A DNA stretch of 10,258 nt from contig USOK01000039.1 of the NCBI GenBank assembly GCA_900556295.1, forward strand, positions 1-10,258, given 5' to 3'. Below are positions 7,237 through 10,258 of the stretch, piece after piece. The translations under genes and the position numbers were made by a program. Origin of the DNA: an uncultured bacterium. GTDB taxonomy: Bacteria; Cyanobacteriota; Vampirovibrionia; Gastranaerophilales; Gastranaerophilaceae. The notes below the pieces were generated by a model. That model was not told the origin of the DNA. It did no database searches and saw only the letters and a list, made by a program, of their open reading frames with translations. Positions within the stretch are counted from its first letter, which is position 1. Every line of letters starts with the position of its first letter.

Positions 7237-7449
7237 ATGAACATAAAGACTAAAATTAAGATGTTGACAGCATCTCGTGCTACGACATTAAAGAAATTGG
7301 CAGAGCGATTAAGTGAAGAAACAGGGGAAAACTATACATATAATAGTTTGCTTGGAAAATTAAATCGTGAAAGTTTGTCTTTGAAAGAAGCTGAGATTAT
7401 TGCAAGAATTCTTGATTATAAGTTAGAGTTTGTTGATTTGTATAAGTAG
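7237..7449 (+). CDS. Small helix-turn-helix DNA-binding protein
   Basis: A 70-residue protein that is almost entirely helical. MNIKTKIKMLTASRATTLKK is followed by LAERLSEETGENYTYNSLLG and KLNRESLSLKEAEIIARILD. The spacing (TLKKLAERL, then YNSLLGKLNRE, then LKEAEIIARILDY) matches the compact Xre/Cro-type fold, where the second and third helices contact DNA. It is about the usual size for single-domain members. It is transcribed divergently from the prepilin-like gene and the promoters overlap, so autoregulation or control of the prepilin gene is plausible but inferred. No ribosome site precedes ATG 7237. A hairpin at 7487-7527 probably ends the transcript. Confidence 0.8.
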   Translation: MNIKTKIKMLTASRATTLKKLAERLSEETGENYTYNSLLGKLNRESLSLKEAEIIARILDYKLEFVDLYK

Positions 7450-7486
7450 AAATCGGTTTATGCTAAGTTTAAAATAGATTTTGAAT

Positions 7487-7527
7487 AAGACGAAAATTTT
7501 CGCTAATCGCTTGATTTTCCGTCTTTT
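7487..7527 (+). terminator. Probable terminator after the HTH gene
   Basis: AAGACGAAAAT pairs with ATTTTCCGTCTT (one bulged base) around a central GCTAATCGC loop region, followed by TTTTC. It lies 37 bases after the HTH stop codon. The T-tract is short, so efficiency is uncertain. Confidence 0.6.
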
Positions 7528-7550
7528 CAGAATGACATATTATAATATAT

Positions 7551-7588
7551 AAAAGCGCTATTTCCAAATTTATAGAAATAGCGCTTTT
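7551..7588. terminator. Strong hairpin, probably terminating tsf on the minus strand
   Basis: A perfect 14-bp stem AAAAGCGCTATTTC/GAAATAGCGCTTTT (7551-7564/7575-7588) with a 10-base AT loop. Either strand ends in TTTT, so it can serve tsf (-) and act as a backstop for the HTH gene (+). It is related to the hairpin at 7647-7703. Confidence 0.75.
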
Positions 7589-7726
7589 ACTAATAATTGC
7601 TCCAATGGGAGAGGGACTTCGTCAAATGCTCTAAACATGAATATGCAAAAGCGCCACTTACAAAACTACTAAAATAGTACCAATTTCTGTAAATAGCGCT
7701 TTTTTCAAAAATTTCCGCAGAGGGCA
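7571..7726. repeat. Two degenerate copies of the ~60-bp interspersed repeat
   Basis: Copy A (about 7571-7625) reads GAAATAGCGCTTTT, then ACTAATAATTGC, then GAGGGACTTCGTCAAA. Copy B (about 7674-7726) reads TACCAATTTCTGTAAATAGC, then CTTTTTT, then CCGCAGAGGGC. Both resemble the four units at 9777-10026 (TACCAATATCTAAAGTGTTG, ACTAGCATTGTTGC, AGAGGGC). They occupy most of the gene-free interval between the HTH gene and tsf. Confidence 0.55.
7647..7703. terminator. Second hairpin downstream of tsf, related to 7551-7588
   Basis: AAAAGCGCCACTTACA (7647-7662) pairs with TGTAAATAGCGCTTTT (7688-7703) with two mismatches. The loop holds a small ACTA/TAGT stem. The right arm shares AAATAGCGCTTTT with the neighbouring hairpin. 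In the tsf direction only a TTTT run follows the stem, so termination strength is uncertain; it may instead protect the mRNA 3' end. Confidence 0.5.
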
Positions 7727-7728
7727 AA

Positions 7729-8592
7729 TTAGCCTTTTACTTGGCTCATAACTTCGTCAGCGAAGTTTTCTTGACGTTTTTCAAGCCCTTCACCAAGCAT
7801 ATATCTTGTGAAAGCTTTGATAGTTAATTTGCCTTCAATCAATTGTCCTACAGTTACGTCAGGATTTTTGATGAACGGTTGTTCAAGAAGAACTCTGTGT
7901 GACATAAGTTTGTTTACACGACCTTCAACGATTTTAGCTCTGATTTGTTCAGGTTTCTTTTGAAGATCTTCTTTACCCATTTCAACTTCTGTTTCGTGGT
8001 CGATAACTGATTGAGGGATTTCTGCTCTTGTGATGAATTCTGGTGCAGATGATGCGATGTGCAAGCAGATATCGTTCATCAATTCAGCATCTTTGTTATC
8101 TGTTTCGATAAGAACACCGATTTTGCCGTTGTGAATATAAGAAGCAGTGTTGCCTTCATAACGAACAAATCTTCTGAAAGTAATTTTTTCTCCGATAGAA
8201 GCGATTTTTTCTTTGATAACTTCTGAAACAACTTTTCCGCATTTAGGGCAAGTTGAAGCAAGAAGAGCATCAACGTCGGCAGGGTTTGTTGTTGCAACAA
8301 GTTCTGCTAAACCGTTAGCTAATTCTTTGAATTCTTCGTTTTTAGCAACGAAGTCTGTTTCACAGTTCAATTCAACCATAGCACCGCAATTGTCAAGGAT
8401 AGCAGAAGTAACAACACCTTCAGCAGCAATTCTGCCCATTTTTTTATCAGCAGAAGCCATACCTTTTTGGCGAAGTACTTCCATAGCTTTTTCCATATCA
8501 CCGTCAGTTTCAACAAGAGCTTTTTTAGCATCCATCATGCCTGCACCTGTTTTATCACGGAGTTCTTTTACCATTTGAGCTGTAATATTCAT
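7729..8592 (-). CDS. tsf: Translation elongation factor Ts
   Basis: EF-Ts is the guanine nucleotide exchange factor that regenerates EF-Tu-GTP. At 287 residues it is the long bacterial form (E. coli 283). The N-terminal UBA-like domain (ITAQMVKELRDKTGAGMMDA, 3-22, and on to about 55) precedes the core with the TDFV motif (79-82) that contacts EF-Tu, two subdomains, and a C-terminal module (about 263-287). AAGGAG lies eight bases before ATG 8592. It follows rpsB in the conserved rpsB-tsf order, with a 148-base gap filled by heptamer repeats. Oddity: CPKCG at 115-119 in the first core subdomain forms a lone zinc-knuckle-like pair with no second Cys pair near it (other cysteines are at 70, 77 and 176). 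Confidence 0.98.
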   Translation of the reverse strand: MNITAQMVKELRDKTGAGMMDAKKALVETDGDMEKAMEVLRQKGMASADKKMGRIAAEGVVTSAILDNCGAMVELNCETDFVAKNEEFKELANGLAELVATTNPADVDALLASTCPKCGKVVSEVIKEKIASIGEKITFRRFVRYEGNTASYIHNGKIGVLIETDNKDAELMNDICLHIASSAPEFITRAEIPQSVIDHETEVEMGKEDLQKKPEQIRAKIVEGRVNKLMSHRVLLEQPFIKNPDVTVGQLIEGKLTIKAFTRYMLGEGLEKRQENFADEVMSQVKG

Positions 8593-8617
8593 TTATAATT
8601 CTCCTTATTTATATTAA

Positions 8618-8732
8618 GTGAAACGTGAAAAGTGAGAAGTGAAAAGTTCTATACATAAAAGCATTTTTAGTAAAATTATACTAATATCAACTTTTGTAAT
8701 GGTCTTTTCACGTTTCACCTTTCACGTCTCAC
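8618..8732. repeat. Inverted pair of GTGARAN heptamer arrays between rpsB and tsf
   Basis: The array at 8618-8646 is GTGAAAC, GTGAAAA, GTGAGAA, GTGAAAA plus G. The array at 8704-8732 reads on the minus strand GTGAGAC, GTGAAAG, GTGAAAC, GTGAAAA plus G. The two pair over 29 positions with four mismatches, around a 57-base AT-rich loop. In the rpsB-tsf transcript this forms a long hairpin. Period-7 arrays of this type are known in cyanobacteria as short tandemly repeated repetitive (STRR) sequences. Confidence 0.85.
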
Positions 8733-8740
8733 GAATGTAT

Positions 8741-9514
8741 CTATTCAGCAGTAACTTCTTCTGCTTTAGCTTCAACACCTGCATCTTCAGGTTTAATTTC
8801 TTCAAGTTCCTTAGCGTTGGCATTTGCTTCTCTAAGTTGTTTTCCTTCCAAAATAGCGTCAGCCAACTTAGAAGTAATTAACTTGATAGATCTGATAGCA
8901 TCGTCATTACCAGGGATAATGTAGTCGATACCTTCTGGATCAGCGTTAGTATCTGCTAGGCAGATAACAGGGATGTTAAGTTTGTTAGCTTCTTTAATAG
9001 CAATATCTTCTTTCTTTTGGTCAACGATAAAGATTAAATCAGGAAGACCTCTCATGTCTTTGATACCGCCTAAAGTTTTGCTTAATTTACCTAATTCTCT
9101 GTTCAATTTAGCGATTTCTTTTTTAGGTAATTTTTCAGCGTGACCAGAGTTAATGAAGTCTTCAAGTTCTCTAAGTTTGTTAACACGTCCTCTGATAGTT
9201 TCAAAGTTAGTTAACATACCGCCTAACCATCTTCTGTTAATATAATAAGCGCCAACTCTTGTTGCTTCTTCAGCTACAACTTCAGCTGCTTGTTTTTTAG
9301 TTCCAACGAACAAGATATTTTTGTTTTTAGCTGCGAATTCTCTAACAACTGCATAAGCTTCATCAAGCAAATCAGTAGTTTTACGCAAATCTAATACATA
9401 AATACCATTTCTTGCACCGTAAATATACGGTTTCATTTTAGGGTTCCATCTTTGAGTTTGGTGTCCGAAGTGTACACCTGCTTCTAAAAGTTCAATCATA
9501 GATGCTACTGGCAT
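8741..9514 (-). CDS. rpsB: 30S ribosomal protein S2
   Basis: S2 binds the 30S subunit between head and body and is needed for S1 association. At 257 residues the length is typical. Diagnostic segments are [11 protein letters not shown] (9-19), [10 protein letters not shown] (24-33), FVGTKKQA (69-76), [11 protein letters not shown] (94-104), the coiled-coil region around 112-145, [10 protein letters not shown] (156-165), and [19 protein letters not shown] (188-206). The C-terminal tail (from about 232) is acidic and alanine/glutamate-rich, as is common. AAGGAG lies about seven bases before ATG 9514. It is the first gene of the rpsB-tsf pair and has a structured leader upstream (9541-9600). The intergenic heptamer hairpin starts eight bases after its stop codon. 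Confidence 0.98.
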   Translation of the reverse strand: MPVASMIELLEAGVHFGHQTQRWNPKMKPYIYGARNGIYVLDLRKTTDLLDEAYAVVREFAAKNKNILFVGTKKQAAEVVAEEATRVGAYYINRRWLGGMLTNFETIRGRVNKLRELEDFINSGHAEKLPKKEIAKLNRELGKLSKTLGGIKDMRGLPDLIFIVDQKKEDIAIKEANKLNIPVICLADTNADPEGIDYIIPGNDDAIRSIKLITSKLADAILEGKQLREANANAKELEEIKPEDAGVEAKAEEVTAE

Positions 9515-9540
9515 CGGTTTTCTCCTTTTGTTTTAACTTG

Positions 9541-9600
9541 TTGTACTACGGGCTAAACTGCCCCATCCGAATTGGACTAGGGTAAACCTATCGGGCTAGT
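9541..9600 (-). promoter_or_regulatory. Structured 5' leader of rpsB-tsf mRNA (candidate autoregulatory element)
   Basis: On the minus strand three small hairpins can form: TAGG/CCTA (9587-9590/9578-9581), TCC/GGA (9574-9576/9566-9568) and GGGC/GCCC (9560-9563/9550-9553). A longer ACTAG/CTAGT helix (9596-9600/9576-9580) would compete with the first. The segment is GC-richer than its flanks. Autogenous control of rpsB by S2 through the leader is known in E. coli; homology here is inference. TATACT at 9598-9603 and TTGCAT at 9635-9640 are possible promoter pieces but do not form a well-spaced pair. Confidence 0.4.
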
Positions 9601-9666
9601 ATAACCACTATTATTTTAATATAAACATATTGTTATGCAAATTATTGTTGAGAATTATTAATTTAA

Positions 9667-9735
9667 GTGAAAAGTGAGAAGTGAAACGTGAAAAGCCTAT
9701 ATTATTAGTGAGTGGTAAATGGTGAGTAGTGAATA
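9667..9735. repeat. Two heptamer (STRR-like) arrays upstream of rpsB
   Basis: The first array (9667-9695) is GTGAAAA, GTGAGAA, GTGAAAC, GTGAAAA plus G. After 12 bases the second (9708-9735) is GTGAGTG, GTAAATG, GTGAGTA, GTGAATA. The period is exactly seven in both. The first is nearly identical to the arrays between rpsB and tsf; the second is a diverged form. Confidence 0.85.
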
Positions 9736-9776
9736 GTCTGTTTCAAAAGAATATAGGTCGGAATTGCTATTCCTAA

Positions 9777-10026
9777 TGACGTGAATTGATGCTACTCAGG
9801 ATGTCATTCTGACAAATGTTGTCCCATAGGGCTACGTGCGTGAACTTTACATCAAAATCTGTGGTATAGACCGATATTGTCTAGGGGCTACTTTGTCAAA
9901 ATTAAAAAACCAATATATGAAGTATGGACAAAAGTTGTTCAATAGGGCGGGTCGAGCGGCACAAAACTTATACCAATATCTAAAGTGTTGACTAGCATTG
10001 TTGCAGAGGGCTACGCGCGTAGCGCC
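9777..10026. repeat. Four degenerate ~60-bp direct repeats
   Basis: Each unit ends in TTGTYNC...AGGGC followed by a CG-containing word. The AGGG cores start at 9828, 9883, 9944 and 10007 (spacings 55, 61 and 63). Units 3 and 4 align best: CCAATATATGAAGTATGGAC with CCAATATCTAAAGTGTTGAC, then GTTGTTC...AGGGC with TTGTTGC...AGGGC. Unit 4 ends in the perfect palindrome GCTACGCGCGTAGC (10010-10023). No CDS is supported in 9740-10060. Copies also occur at 7571-7726. Confidence 0.6.
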
Positions 10027-10061
10027 AAAAAAACGGACGTTCTATCAAGATAGATTGTCCG
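10027..10061 (-). terminator. Intrinsic terminator for a minus-strand gene entering from the right edge
   Basis: On the minus strand CGGAC-AAT-CTATC-TT-GATAG-AAC-GTCCG (10061-10034) is followed directly by seven Ts (10033-10027). The stem is 5 bp plus 5 bp with a small internal loop. Its direction implies transcription coming from beyond position 10061. Confidence 0.8.
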
Positions 10062-10188
10062 GTATTTCATTTTCTGAAACAAAAAGGATTTACATTAACT
10101 TATATTGTGTATTTAAATCTTTTTCATCACCTTTGCGGTTTTCGCAAACCTTTGTTCAATCCGTTAATATCCCTAATCATCACTATTA

Positions 10189-10257
10189 TTATGGATTGAA
10201 AATTTTATGAACGAAGTCTGGTAAACAACCATCCCCGCTCCCAAGATTATTTACATA
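10189..10257 (-). CDS. Possible C-terminal end of a gene running off the right edge
   Basis: Reading from the right edge on the minus strand, one frame is open for 22 codons (YVNNLGSGDGC..., ending KIFNP) to TAA at 10189-10191; the other two frames hit stops at once. A strong minus-strand terminator follows 127 bases later. The fragment is too short to identify, and an open run of this length can occur by chance. The opposite strand is also open over part of it. The 3' end of a non-coding RNA is the main alternative. Confidence 0.25.
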   Translation of the reverse strand, partial: YVNNLGSGDGCLPDFVHKIFNP

Positions 10258-10258
10258 A

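Noticed and set aside
7529..7537. Inverted match between CAGAATGACAT (7527-7537) and ATGTCATTCTG (9801-9811) as mobile-element ends
   Set aside because: It is an 11-base match enclosing rpsB-tsf with no transposase or target duplication; this word is common in intergenic repeats of gut bacteria and is not evidence for an element.
8213..8578. Open frame of 121 codons on the + strand
   Set aside because: It is antisense to the conserved N-terminal region of tsf, with low-complexity Ser/Ala composition and no ribosome site; a shadow of tsf codon bias.
9777..10026. CRISPR array or integron attC array
   Set aside because: The units are too degenerate for CRISPR repeats, lack constant repeats with unique spacers, and no cas genes are present. 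No integrase or attC core-site pair is visible either.
9998..10210. Open frame of 70 codons on the + strand
   Set aside because: It crosses the palindrome, the minus-strand terminator and AT-rich DNA, has no ribosome site and resembles no protein.

Overview
The window is AT-rich bacterial DNA. It most resembles a gut member of the Gastranaerophilales (Vampirovibrionia/Melainabacteria, the non-photosynthetic sisters of cyanobacteria). The best clue is the prepilin-like protein at 6450-7115: its N-terminus (KKGFTLAEVLITLGIIGVIA) and its C-terminal DTNG...KPNRWGYDLF block are typical, to my knowledge, of the many pilin-like proteins in that lineage. Heptamer tandem repeats of the kind known as STRRs in cyanobacteria fit the same picture. 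The assignment is inference; no 16S or marker phylogeny is available here.

Layout. 1-970: two copies of a hairpin followed by a start-less coding remnant (+), with a small membrane protein gene (-) between them. 967-1744: a bacterial PH-domain membrane protein gene (-) directly downstream of tRNA-Leu(GAG) (-), probably one transcript. 1734-2057: a 118-bp tandem duplication built on the first bases of the tRNA, with a partial third copy. 2151-6380: uvrA (+) followed by two paralogous secreted proteins (+), closed by a strong terminator. 6450-7115: prepilin-like gene (-), divergent from a small HTH gene (+, 7237-7449) with overlapping promoters. 7450-7728: hairpin- and repeat-rich intergenic region. 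7729-9514: tsf and rpsB (-), in the conserved order rpsB-tsf, separated by heptamer repeats that form an inverted pair. 9515-10258: structured rpsB leader, two more heptamer arrays, four degenerate ~60-bp repeats, and a terminator for something transcribed from beyond the right edge.

Function. The recognisable genes are housekeeping: UvrA (nucleotide excision repair), S2 and EF-Ts (translation) and tRNA-Leu. The accessory part is surface or envelope related: one prepilin-like protein, two exported proteins and two membrane proteins. I found no convincing defence, CRISPR, phage or metabolic island. The unusual content lies in the non-coding DNA: several repeat families, a tRNA-mRNA dicistron, overlapping divergent promoters and a probable leaderless regulator gene.
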